NCBI RefSeq assembly: GCF_033898525.1
Contig: NZ_JAXAFJ010000002.1
Span: 62,001 to 126,000 of the forward strand
DNA: 64,000 bases
From: Flaviflagellibacter rhizophilus
Lineage (GTDB): Bacteria; Pseudomonadota; Alphaproteobacteria; Rhizobiales; Methylopilaceae
Direction: 5' to 3'
Shown here piece after piece: positions 42,390 through 50,232 of the stretch (within the stretch, counting starts at the first letter, position 1; each line of letters starts with the position of its first letter). The position numbers were made by a program, and so were the translations under genes. The notes under the pieces are model-generated. The model saw only the letters and a list, made by a program, of their open reading frames with translations. It ran no database searches and had not been told where the DNA came from.

Positions 42390-43823
42390 ATGCCACCCCG
42401 CGTCCTCGTCCCACTCATCGTCGCCTGCGCTCTCTTCATGGAGAACCTGGACTCGACGGTTCTGTCCACAGCGCTGCCTGCCATCGCGCGGGATATCGGC
42501 GAGGATCCTATCCGGCTGAAGCTGGCTTTGACGTCCTACCTGCTCAGCCTCGCGGTCTTCATCCCGGCCTCGGGATGGCTCGCGGATCGCTTCGGCGCGC
42601 GTCTGGTTTTCCGCGCGGCCATCGGGGTGTTCCTGCTCGGATCGATCCTCTGCGGCCTTGCCGGCAATATGGAGCAGATCATCGTTGCACGGATCGTACA
42701 GGGCATGGGCGGGGCCATGATGGTCCCCGTGGGGCGGCTCGTCATCCTCCGCACCGTGCCGAAGTCTGAACTGGTCGGATCACTGGCGTGGCTGACCATT
42801 CCCGCGCTGGTTGGCCCGGTCGTCGGTCCGCCGCTGGGCGGCTTCATCACCACCTACTTCCACTGGCGCTGGATCTTCTGGATCAACATCCCGATCGGAA
42901 TTCTGGGATTGGTTCTGGCCACGATGTTCATCCCCGACATCCGCGAGGCTGTTCGCACCCGGTTCGATTCGCTGGGGTTCGTGCTCTCCGGCATGGGGCT
43001 CGCGTCTTTTGTCACCGGGTCGACAGCCTTTGGCCTCGACATCTTCCCCCGACCCGTGATTTTCGCGCTTCTCGGCACCGGCGCGGTCATGCTGATCGCC
43101 TACTGGTTTCACGCCCGGCGCGCGGCGGCCCCGATCCTCGACCTGACCTTGTTCAGGATCCCGACATTCTGCGTCAGCATCATCGGCGGTTCGCTGTTCC
43201 GCGTTGGCGTCGGTGCGTCGCCCTTCCTTCTGCCGCTGATGTTCCAGATCGGGTTCGGCCTGAACCCGTTCCACTCGGGCATGCTTACCTTCGTCTCGGC
43301 ACTGGGCGCCATCGCGATGAAGATCAGCGCGCCACCGATCCTGCGGAATCTAGGCTTCCGGACCGTTCTCATCATCAATGCGGTCCTGAGTGCCGCCTTC
43401 GTCGCCGCGCCGTCGCTGTTCACGCCGCAGACGCCATGGGGGTTCATCCTGGTTGTGCTGCTGATCGGCGGTTTTTTCCGCTCGCTTCAGTTCACGGCCG
43501 TGAACGCGCTAGGCTACTCGGACATAGACAACGAGCGCATGAGCCGCGCCACCTCGATGACGAGCGTTTGCCAGCAGGTTGCGCTCTCCGTAGGCGTGTC
43601 CATCGGTGCGCTCACGCTGGAATCCGCCATGCGCCTGCGCGGTGGCACGGAACTGCTGCCGGCGGACTTCACATGGGCCTTCGTGCTGGTGGGAACGATG
43701 TCGTTCCTGTCGTTCCTCGTCTTCCTGCGTTTGCCGCCAGAGGCGGGTGCGGAGGTTTCCGGCCACCGCAGGCAGGGGCTCGTGGTACCCGATCCCGTCA
43801 TCGAGATGCGGGAGAAGGCCTGA
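42390..43823 (+). CDS. MFS drug-efflux permease, DHA2 (14-TM-type) family
   Basis: 477 residues with about thirteen to fourteen membrane segments. The DHA2 signature appears near helix 1 (LENLDSTVLSTALPAIARDIG: motif D1-like) and motif A-type WLADRFGARLVF after helix 2, while GPVVGPPLGGFI resembles motif C. Homologues export drugs, dyes or acids. Single gene; its 5' region lies 155 nt from guaB in divergent orientation. Substrate cannot be assigned. Confidence 0.88.
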   Translation: MPPRVLVPLIVACALFMENLDSTVLSTALPAIARDIGEDPIRLKLALTSYLLSLAVFIPASGWLADRFGARLVFRAAIGVFLLGSILCGLAGNMEQIIVARIVQGMGGAMMVPVGRLVILRTVPKSELVGSLAWLTIPALVGPVVGPPLGGFITTYFHWRWIFWINIPIGILGLVLATMFIPDIREAVRTRFDSLGFVLSGMGLASFVTGSTAFGLDIFPRPVIFALLGTGAVMLIAYWFHARRAAAPILDLTLFRIPTFCVSIIGGSLFRVGVGASPFLLPLMFQIGFGLNPFHSGMLTFVSALGAIAMKISAPPILRNLGFRTVLIINAVLSAAFVAAPSLFTPQTPWGFILVVLLIGGFFRSLQFTAVNALGYSDIDNERMSRATSMTSVCQQVALSVGVSIGALTLESAMRLRGGTELLPADFTWAFVLVGTMSFLSFLVFLRLPPEAGAEVSGHRRQGLVVPDPVIEMREKA

Positions 43824-43848
43824 GCTGTTCAATTCGCAGGTGGCCAGT

Positions 43849-43872
43849 GTCCCGGCGAAGGCCGGGACCCAT
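43849..43872. repeat. REP-like palindromic element
   Basis: GTCCCGGC (43849-43856), GAAG, GCCGGGAC (43861-43868), followed by CCAT. The sequence reading GTCCCGGCGAAGGCCGGGAC plus CCAT(AC) is the core of the abundant intergenic palindromes of Alphaproteobacteria (in translation the well-known VPAFAGT peptide on the other strand). Only one copy was recognised in the window, located in the spacer between the MFS gene and a small ORF. Confidence 0.75.
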
Positions 43873-43967
43873 ACCGCACAGCCCCACCGTTGGATGTCGG
43901 CCAGCACACGGTCTCGCTGGAACCCCGGAGCCTCCAGCTCGATTGTAGAAGCAAGGAGGACTTCATC

Positions 43968-44066
43968 ATGATCATGCGTGTTCTGAAGGCCGCTGCCATG
44001 CTTTGGGTAGCGAAGAAAGTATTCAACAAGGGCGCTGCCCGGACCGACGTGGACGCGCGCCGCTAG
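43968..44066 (+). CDS. 32-residue small protein with strong ribosome binding site
   Basis: ATG 43968 to TAG 44064-44066, preceded by AAGGAGG eight nt upstream (43953-43959), one of the strongest Shine-Dalgarno sequences in this window. The peptide begins MIMRVLKAAAMLWVAKKVFNKG, amphipathic and basic, ending TDVDARR. It overlaps the 3' end of the convergent rlmE gene by a few bases. A GGAAC-N16-CGAT (one base off EcfG) lies upstream at 43919-43943. No homologue recognised; could be a membrane-associated stress peptide. Confidence 0.6.
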   Translation: MIMRVLKAAAMLWVAKKVFNKGAARTDVDARR

Positions 44067-44755
44067 GCGCCGCGGAATCCTGTGGCCAACACGTAGAGCT
44101 CCGACGAGCCGACCCGGCTCGCCGGTGGCTTTACGTGCTTCACGTCCCGGAAATTCTTCTTCAGCTCCGCGAGCAGCGCCACCTCGGTGCCGCCCTGCAG
44201 AACCTTCGCGAGGAACCGCCCGCCGGGCGCCAGAACTTCCGTGGCAAATTCCGCTGCCGCTTCGACAAGTCCCATCGTGCGAAGGTGATCGGTTGCCTTG
44301 TGGCCGGTCGTATTAGCCGCCATGTCCGACAACACGACATCCGCCGGACCGCCGAGCATCTCCTTCAGGAGAACCGGTGCGCGATCGTCCAGAAAATCGA
44401 TCTGCGCGAAGGTCATGCCGGGGATCGGTTCGATGTCGAGGATGTCGATACCCACGATCTTGCCGCGCTCGGGCGCTCCGATCTTCCCAACCGAGACCTG
44501 CGCCCAGCCGCCGGGAGCAGCACCGAGATCCACCACGCGGTCGCCCGGCTTCAGGATGTGGTGACGTTCGTCGATCTCGATCAGCTTGTAGGCCGCACGC
44601 GAGCGAAAGCCTTCGCGCTTCGCACGGGCGACATAAGGATCGTTGATCTGCCGCTGAAGCCATAGCTGCTGCGATGTGGTGCGACCGCGCGCCGTCTTGA
44701 GGCGCTTCGGGAGATTTCGCCCGCCGCCACCTTCAGCTCCGCCCTTCGTGGTCAT
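44063..44755 (-). CDS. rlmE: 23S rRNA (uridine-2'-O) methyltransferase
   Basis: 230 residues of the RlmE/FtsJ family. SAM-binding VDLGAAPGGWAQVS, then the K-D-K-E tetrad elements visible as FRSRAAYKL (Lys), VVLSDMAANTTG (Asp) and GRFLAKVLQGG (Lys), with a Glu near SSELYVLA. Methylates U2552 of 23S rRNA during late 50S assembly. An N-terminal Gly/Arg-rich extension precedes the core. The ATG overlaps the stop of the upstream Ppx/GppA gene by four bases (ATGA), so translation is coupled. Confidence 0.93.
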   Translation of the reverse strand: MTTKGGAEGGGGRNLPKRLKTARGRTTSQQLWLQRQINDPYVARAKREGFRSRAAYKLIEIDERHHILKPGDRVVDLGAAPGGWAQVSVGKIGAPERGKIVGIDILDIEPIPGMTFAQIDFLDDRAPVLLKEMLGGPADVVLSDMAANTTGHKATDHLRTMGLVEAAAEFATEVLAPGGRFLAKVLQGGTEVALLAELKKNFRDVKHVKPPASRVGSSELYVLATGFRGA

Positions 44756-45831
44756 CCTTGTGCGGCCCGGTTGCTGCCACGCCACATCCCGTCGGCGCGC
44801 ATGAGTTCGATAAGCATTCCCTCGCGCAATCCGCGATCGGCGACCCGCAAGCGGGTGCAGGGGAAGCGGCGCCGGAACGCTTCGAGAATAGCACAGCCGG
44901 CCAGCACAAGATCGGCGCGTTCGCGTCCGATGCAAGGGTTGGCGACACGCTCCTCATAGGACATTGCACGAAGCCGCCCGACCACCGTGGCGATCTGGAC
45001 GTCCGATAGCCAGGTCCCGTCGACGCGCCGGCGGTCGTAACGCGGCAGGTCCATATGGACGCCTGCCAAAGTGGTCACCGTGCCGGAGGTGCCCAGCATG
45101 TGCACCTTGCCGCAGGCCTTGCGAAGCGCCTCCTTTTCCGGGAAGGCGTCGAGCATGGGCTCCACCTGCCGGACCATGGCTTCGAAGACCTCTTCGGTGA
45201 CTTCATTGCCGCCGTGATGCTCGGCGAGGGTGACCACTCCGATGGGCAGGGACAGCCAGGACCGGATCCGGGGCTCGCCGGAGAAGCCATGCTTCTGCCG
45301 CTCCAGCCACACAAGTTCGGAAGAGCCGCCGCCGATGTCGAAGATCAGGACGCCGTCCGACTGCGGATCCGCCAATGGAGCGCAGCCGAGCGCCGCGAGG
45401 CGCGCTTCGGTGCCACGATCGATGATCTCGAGCTCAAGGCCGGTTTCCTGCCGCACCCGTTCGCTGAATTCGCAGCCGTTCTCTGCCGCGCGGCAGGCTT
45501 CGGTGGCGATCAGGCGCGTGCGCTGCACCCCCCGGGAGACGATCTTGTCCCGGCAGATCTTGAGGGCCTCGATCGCGCGCAGGATCGCGTCCGACGACAG
45601 CCTGCCGGAACCCCCAAGGCCTTCGCCGAGCCGCACGATACGGGAAAACGCATCCACCACGCGGAAGCCATCCCAGACCGGACGCGCGATGAGGAGGCGG
45701 CAATTATTGGTGCCGAGATCAAGGGCCGCGTAGAGCGGGGACAGACGTGCCGAAGCGCCGGGGACCGAAGCAGGCTTGTGCCGACCTTCGGTCTCGCCGG
45801 GCCGCGCGCCTGCAGGCGCAGCGGCTGCCAT
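44752..45831 (-). CDS. ppx: Ppx/GppA family phosphatase (exopolyphosphatase-like)
   Basis: 359 residues from ATG 45831, with a possible GTG start at 45855 that has AAGGA 6 nt ahead of it. The actin-like Ppx/GppA fold begins at YAALDLGTNNCRLLIARP; next comes RLIATEACRAAENGCEF and IFDIGGGSSELVWLER (phosphate 2). Missing the C-terminal HD-like domain of long Ppx, so a short form. It hydrolyses polyphosphate or pppGpp in known members; which is not decidable. Upstream of rlmE and overlapping it, an arrangement shared by many alphaproteobacteria. Confidence 0.88.
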   Translation of the reverse strand: MAAAAPAGARPGETEGRHKPASVPGASARLSPLYAALDLGTNNCRLLIARPVWDGFRVVDAFSRIVRLGEGLGGSGRLSSDAILRAIEALKICRDKIVSRGVQRTRLIATEACRAAENGCEFSERVRQETGLELEIIDRGTEARLAALGCAPLADPQSDGVLIFDIGGGSSELVWLERQKHGFSGEPRIRSWLSLPIGVVTLAEHHGGNEVTEEVFEAMVRQVEPMLDAFPEKEALRKACGKVHMLGTSGTVTTLAGVHMDLPRYDRRRVDGTWLSDVQIATVVGRLRAMSYEERVANPCIGRERADLVLAGCAILEAFRRRFPCTRLRVADRGLREGMLIELMRADGMWRGSNRAAQG

Positions 45832-46040
45832 CTTCGGCGGCGCTCGGAATTCCACTTCATGTCCTTCGAACGCGTCAAAAGACTGAGCGCGTTCATAGAG
45901 TTCTGTTCGAGCGAAGTTTAACAACCCACGCCCGTGGCGCAAGGCCGGCGTGTTCACGACCGTACCATGATGGCCTTGCGGCATGGGCTGGCGCATGCTC
46001 TTCGTCGGCTTGTTTGCGCCCGTACCCATGGAGGCGACCT

Positions 46041-46862
46041 GTGTCCGTCCAATCCACCATCCGCCGCATCACCGCGCCCGAAATCAGCGCGCGAAAAGGC
46101 GGCGAGCCCATAGTCACCCTGACGGCCTATCATGCGCACACGGCAGCAGTGGCGGACGATCTCGTCGAACTGCTCCTTGTCGGCGACTCCCTCGGCATGG
46201 TGATGCACGGGCTGGAGACGACCGTTCCTGTCACGATGGAAATGATGATCCTGCAGGGTCAGGCCGTGGTGCGCGGGTCGAAGCGCGCGCTGGTCGTCGT
46301 GGACATGCCCTTCGGCTCCTACGAGGAAAGCCCGGCCGAGGCGTTTCGTGCCTGCGCCCGCATGCTGAAGGAGACAGGTGCCGGCGCCGTGAAGCTGGAA
46401 GGCGGCGTGCGCATGGGCGAGACCATCCGCTTCCTCACCGAACGCGGCGTGCCGGTGATGGGCCATGTCGGCCTCACCCCTCAATCAGTGCTGACCCTTG
46501 GCGGCTTCAAGGCGCAGGGCCGGGACGAGAAAGACTGGGATGCCATCCTTGCCGATGCCCGCGCCGTGGACGAGGCAGGCGCTTTCTCCATCGTCGTGGA
46601 AGGTGTCGCCGAGCCGCTGGGTGCCAAGATCACGGAGCTCTGCAAGGCGCCGACGATCGGCATCGGTGCATCGGCCGCGTGCGATGGCCAGATTCTCGTG
46701 ATGGAGGACATGCTGGGCCTGACGGACCGGGTGCCCAAGTTCGTGAAGAAGTACGGCACGCTGCGCGATCACATCCGCGGGGCCATCCAGGCCTATGCCG
46801 GAGAGGTGAGGGATCGGAGCTTCCCGGCGCCCGAGCACACCTACTCCATGAAGAAAGTCTAG
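46041..46862 (+). CDS. panB: 3-methyl-2-oxobutanoate hydroxymethyltransferase
   Basis: 273 residues starting with GTG 46041 (GGAGG six nt upstream). Transfers a hydroxymethyl group from 5,10-methylene-THF to alpha-ketoisovalerate, the first step of pantothenate synthesis. Family motifs: VTLTAYHAHTAAVAD, LLVGDSLGMVMHG (metal and substrate loop), and GHVGLTPQSVLTLGGFKAQG near the C-terminal half. Length normal. The frame extends upstream to 45747, but that is antisense to ppx. Confidence 0.95.
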   Translation: MSVQSTIRRITAPEISARKGGEPIVTLTAYHAHTAAVADDLVELLLVGDSLGMVMHGLETTVPVTMEMMILQGQAVVRGSKRALVVVDMPFGSYEESPAEAFRACARMLKETGAGAVKLEGGVRMGETIRFLTERGVPVMGHVGLTPQSVLTLGGFKAQGRDEKDWDAILADARAVDEAGAFSIVVEGVAEPLGAKITELCKAPTIGIGASAACDGQILVMEDMLGLTDRVPKFVKKYGTLRDHIRGAIQAYAGEVRDRSFPAPEHTYSMKKV

Positions 46863-46944
46863 GCAGCGGCGTTTGCACGGGCGGTGGTGCGTGTCTATGG
46901 TGCGCGCCGCTCGGCCCCGGCCGAATCCAGCGTAGCGCAGGCTC

Positions 46945-47862
46945 ATGTCCGACATATTCAACGAGATCGACCAAGACATCCGGCAGGAGCGGCTCGGCCG
47001 CCTGTGGCGCCGTCTTGGCCCGGCCGTGATTGCAGTGGCCGTCCTGATCATCGTCGGGGTCGGCGGATGGCGTTATTGGGAGCATAGCAAGGCCGAACAG
47101 GCTGCGGCCGCGGGTGCGCGTTATGAGGCGGCCCTGGCGCTTGCGCGCGATGGCAAGCATGCGGAGGCCGACGAAGCGCTGAAGGCCATCGCGGCCGACG
47201 CTCCGGAAGGCTACCGCGCACTTGCCCTGTTCAGGGCCGCGAGCGAGCAGGCAGCGGTCGATCCGGCGAAGGGGATCGGCGCATTCGAGGCCATCACGCA
47301 GGACGGCAGCATCACGCCCGTGCTCCGCGACATGGCCCGCATCCGTGCCGGATACCTGTTGATCGACACCGGCAGCCCGGCAGATGTCGCCAGCCGCGTC
47401 GAGGTCTTGGCAGCACCCGGCAATTCTTGGCGCCATGCGGCGCGGGAGATTCTCGCGCTGTCCCATTGGAAGGCCGGCGACATGGCGGAAGCACGGCGCT
47501 GGGCCGAGGAACTCGTTGCCGATGTGGAAGCGCCTGCGGGCAGCCGTGCGCGTGCGCAGATCCTTCTTGATCTTGCCTCCGGCGCCAGCCAGCCGGGCGC
47601 AGCGGTGCCGGAGGAGGCGCCTGTGGCCGAAGCTGCGCCTGCGGACGCGGCACAGCCCGGCGCGCCGGACAGCGCAGCACCGCAGGTTGCCGTTCCCGCG
47701 ACTTCGCCGGTGCCCGAAGCAGGCGGCGCTCTGGACGCCCCGTCAGATGGAACTACGATGCCCGAACTGCCTGGCTCCGCTGGTCCTGATGCCGCTGCGC
47801 CTGACGCGCCGGCCATTACGGAACCGCCAGCAGCCGACGGCGCTCCGGCGCCACAGAACTGA
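46945..47862 (+). CDS. Membrane-anchored TPR-like protein (YfgM/DUF2133 type)
   Basis: 305 residues. One N-terminal membrane helix (RRLGPAVIAVAVLIIVGVGGWRYW, in-out topology) precedes a TPR-like helical domain in the periplasm (ARDGKHAEADEALKAIAADAPEGYRALALFRAAS; GDMAEARRWAEELVAD) and an Ala/Pro-rich disordered C-terminal tail of about 95 residues. This is the YfgM-like protein that precedes bamB and der in alphaproteobacteria. Known YfgM interacts with SecYEG and periplasmic chaperones. Confidence 0.85.
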   Translation: MSDIFNEIDQDIRQERLGRLWRRLGPAVIAVAVLIIVGVGGWRYWEHSKAEQAAAAGARYEAALALARDGKHAEADEALKAIAADAPEGYRALALFRAASEQAAVDPAKGIGAFEAITQDGSITPVLRDMARIRAGYLLIDTGSPADVASRVEVLAAPGNSWRHAAREILALSHWKAGDMAEARRWAEELVADVEAPAGSRARAQILLDLASGASQPGAAVPEEAPVAEAAPADAAQPGAPDSAAPQVAVPATSPVPEAGGALDAPSDGTTMPELPGSAGPDAAAPDAPAITEPPAADGAPAPQN

Positions 47863-47875
47863 GAGGGAATTCAGG

Positions 47876-48106
47876 ATGACTCCCAGGTTGCGCCTTGTAC
47901 TCGTCACTGCGGCGCTCGGTCTGGCACTGTCCGGCTGCGACACCGCAAGGTCGTTGAACCCGTTCGCCGAAAAGGAAAAGGCGCTTCCGGGTGAGAGGCG
48001 GCCCGTCTTCGCGCCGGGCGACCCCTTTGCCGGTCCGCGCCGCCTGCCGTCGCCGAACAGTGAAGCGCAGAGCCCGACCGTTCCTGCCGCATCCGCGCCG
48101 CGCTAA
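47876..48106 (+). CDS. Short lipoprotein, likely truncated BamB leader
   Basis: 76 residues: a lipoprotein signal (MTPRLRLVLVTAALGLALSGC, lipobox L-S-G-C) then CDTARSLNPFAEKEKALPGERRPVF, the recognisable start of alphaproteobacterial BamB (LNPF..EKxLPGERxPVF), followed by a short Pro/Ser tail and a stop. BamB normally continues into an eight-bladed propeller of about 400 residues, which is absent: der starts 26 nt after the stop. Placed exactly at the bamB position (TPR, bamB, der). A minimal lipoprotein may remain functional, or BamB's role is served elsewhere. Confidence 0.65.
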   Translation: MTPRLRLVLVTAALGLALSGCDTARSLNPFAEKEKALPGERRPVFAPGDPFAGPRRLPSPNSEAQSPTVPAASAPR

Positions 48107-48132
48107 CCCAGCCACCGGCGGGAGCCGAAACC

Positions 48133-49482
48133 ATGTTACCCGTCGTAGCCATTATCGGGCGGCCCAATGTGGGCAAGTCCACGCTGTTCAACCGACTCGT
48201 CGGTCGTCGAATCGCGCTTGTAGATGATCGTCCCGGAGTGACCCGCGATCGACGTGAGGGCGAGGCCACCGTCGGGGATCTCGAGTTCATCGCGATCGAT
48301 ACGGCAGGCTTGGAAGACGCCGAGGAAGCGACGCTTGCCGGGCGCATGCGCGCGCAGACGATGTCGGCCGTCGAAGGCGCCGACATCATCCTGTTCGTCA
48401 TGGACGCACGCGTCGGCATTACGCCCGAGGACGAATACTTCGCGGGGATTGTGCGCAAAGCCGGCAAGCCGGTCGTGCTCGTTGCCAACAAGGCAGAAGG
48501 CCATGGCGGGACTGCCGGAGCCTATGATGCCTTCCGCCTCGGACTGGGTGATCCGGTTCCGCTCTCCGCCGAGCACAATGAGGGGTTTGTCGATCTCTAT
48601 CAGGCGCTGAACGCCGCCATCGGCCATGAGCCTCCGGAAGAGGATGAGGACGAGGAAGATGACGGCCCGCGCGGCCCGCTCTCCATTGCAGTTGTCGGGC
48701 GTCCGAACGCGGGCAAATCGACACTGATCAACCGGCTCGTGGGCGAGGATCGTCTGCTGACCGGTCCTGAAGCCGGCATCACCCGCGATTCCATCGCGGT
48801 GGATCTTGTCTGGCGCGGGCGCGATATCAGGCTCGTCGACACCGCGGGAATGCGGCGCAAGGCGCGCATTCAGGACAAGCTTGAGAAACTGGCGGTCTCC
48901 GACTCGCTGCGCTCCATTCAGTTCGCCGAAGTCGTGGTCGTCATGCTCGACGCCACGATCCCGTTCGAGAAGCAGGATCTGCAGATCGCCGACCTCGTGT
49001 CGCGCGAGGGCAGGGCGCTCGTCATCGCCCTCAACAAATGGGATCTTGTGGAAGAGCGCGCGGGTGCCATGAAGCGTCACCGCGAAGCGGCCGACCGCCT
49101 GCTGGCGCAGGTGCGCGGAATGCCTCTGGTTCCCATCTCGGCCGCCACCGGCGAGGGCGTGGACAGGCTGATGGAGGCCGTCCTCCAGGCTCACGAGGTC
49201 TGGAACCGGCGTGTGCCGACGGCGCGCATCAATCGCTGGCTGGAAGGTGTTCTGGAGCACCATCCGCCGCCGGCGGTACGGGGCGCGCGCGTGAAGCTGC
49301 GCTACATGACCCAGACCAAGGCCCGTCCGCCCACCTTCGTGCTGTTCGGCACGCGCACGAGCGTGTTGCCCGAGAGCTATGTTCGCTATCTGGTGAACGG
49401 ATTGCGGGAGGCGTTCGAACTGCCGGGCACGCCGATTCGGCTCACCTTCCGCGAGCCGAAAAACCCCTACGATCCCGAATAG
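48133..49482 (+). CDS. der: GTPase Der (EngA)
   Basis: 449 residues with two tandem G domains: Walker A GRPNVGKST at about 8-16 and GRPNAGKST near 192, each with DTAG and NKxD type motifs, followed by a KH-like domain (residues 355-445: RINRWLEG, RLTFREPKNPYDPE). Essential for late assembly of the 50S ribosomal subunit. Length normal. Convergent with the SDR gene. Confidence 0.97.
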   Translation: MLPVVAIIGRPNVGKSTLFNRLVGRRIALVDDRPGVTRDRREGEATVGDLEFIAIDTAGLEDAEEATLAGRMRAQTMSAVEGADIILFVMDARVGITPEDEYFAGIVRKAGKPVVLVANKAEGHGGTAGAYDAFRLGLGDPVPLSAEHNEGFVDLYQALNAAIGHEPPEEDEDEEDDGPRGPLSIAVVGRPNAGKSTLINRLVGEDRLLTGPEAGITRDSIAVDLVWRGRDIRLVDTAGMRRKARIQDKLEKLAVSDSLRSIQFAEVVVVMLDATIPFEKQDLQIADLVSREGRALVIALNKWDLVEERAGAMKRHREAADRLLAQVRGMPLVPISAATGEGVDRLMEAVLQAHEVWNRRVPTARINRWLEGVLEHHPPPAVRGARVKLRYMTQTKARPPTFVLFGTRTSVLPESYVRYLVNGLREAFELPGTPIRLTFREPKNPYDPE

Positions 49483-49485
49483 GGA

Positions 49486-50229
49486 TCAGGCTGGCGGCTG
49501 AAAGGCCAGCAGGCGGCCGGACCGTGCTTCGAGCAGGCGTCCGGTTTCCTGGAACGCCGGATCCACGAGGGTCAGCACGTGCTGCGCCACGTCGGCTGCG
49601 GTCGGCAAGGTCTGCGGATCCTCTCCGGGCATTGCCTGCTGGCGCATCTTTGTACGCGTCGCGCCGGGATTGAACAGGTTCACACGGATGGCCGTGCTGC
49701 GCGTCTCTTCCGCATAGGTGCGCACCAGTGCGTCAAGCGCGGCCTTGGAAACGGCGTACGGGCCCCAATAGGCGCGGATGTTGGTGGCTGCCCCCGAAGA
49801 GACGAAGACTGCGCGCCCAGCATCGGAGCGGCGCAGCAGCGGGTCCATGGCCTTGATCAGGCGGTGATTGGCCGTGAGGTTCACGGCCATCACATTGTCC
49901 CACGGCTTCTGGTCGACATGGCCGAGCGGGCTCAGGGGGCCGAGGACGCCCGCATTGCCCACAAGCACGTCGAGCTTGCCGAACCTGTCGGCCAGAGCGA
50001 TGGCGAGCCGATCGACACCTTCGAAGTCGAGTACGTCCAGTGGAACCAGCGTCGCGCTGCCGCCCGCCGCCCGGATGGCATCGTCGAGCTTCTCCAGTCC
50101 GCCAACTGTCCGGGCCACCGCAACCACATGCGCGCCAGCACCGGCAAGAGCCTCGGCAATAGCCGCACCGATGCCGCGTGATGCGCCGGTGACCAGCGCC
50201 ACGCGGCCCGTCAAATCAGGAACGGCCAT
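49486..50229 (-). CDS. SDR-family oxidoreductase
   Basis: 247 residues, classical short-chain dehydrogenase. NAD(P) motif TGASRGIGAA near the N-terminus, NAGVLGP, catalytic Ser of VFVSSGAA and YxxxK in YAVSKAAL. Substrate unknown. It follows purF by 3 nt on the same strand, so it is the 3' gene of the radA-cvpA-purF group. Not assignable to a particular SDR subfamily. Confidence 0.93.
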   Translation of the reverse strand: MAVPDLTGRVALVTGASRGIGAAIAEALAGAGAHVVAVARTVGGLEKLDDAIRAAGGSATLVPLDVLDFEGVDRLAIALADRFGKLDVLVGNAGVLGPLSPLGHVDQKPWDNVMAVNLTANHRLIKAMDPLLRRSDAGRAVFVSSGAATNIRAYWGPYAVSKAALDALVRTYAEETRSTAIRVNLFNPGATRTKMRQQAMPGEDPQTLPTAADVAQHVLTLVDPAFQETGRLLEARSGRLLAFQPPA

Positions 50230-50232
50230 CGG

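Noticed and set aside
43919..43943. GGAAC-N16-CGAT upstream of the 32-codon gene
   Set aside because: One mismatch; noted as supporting context but not called as a promoter.
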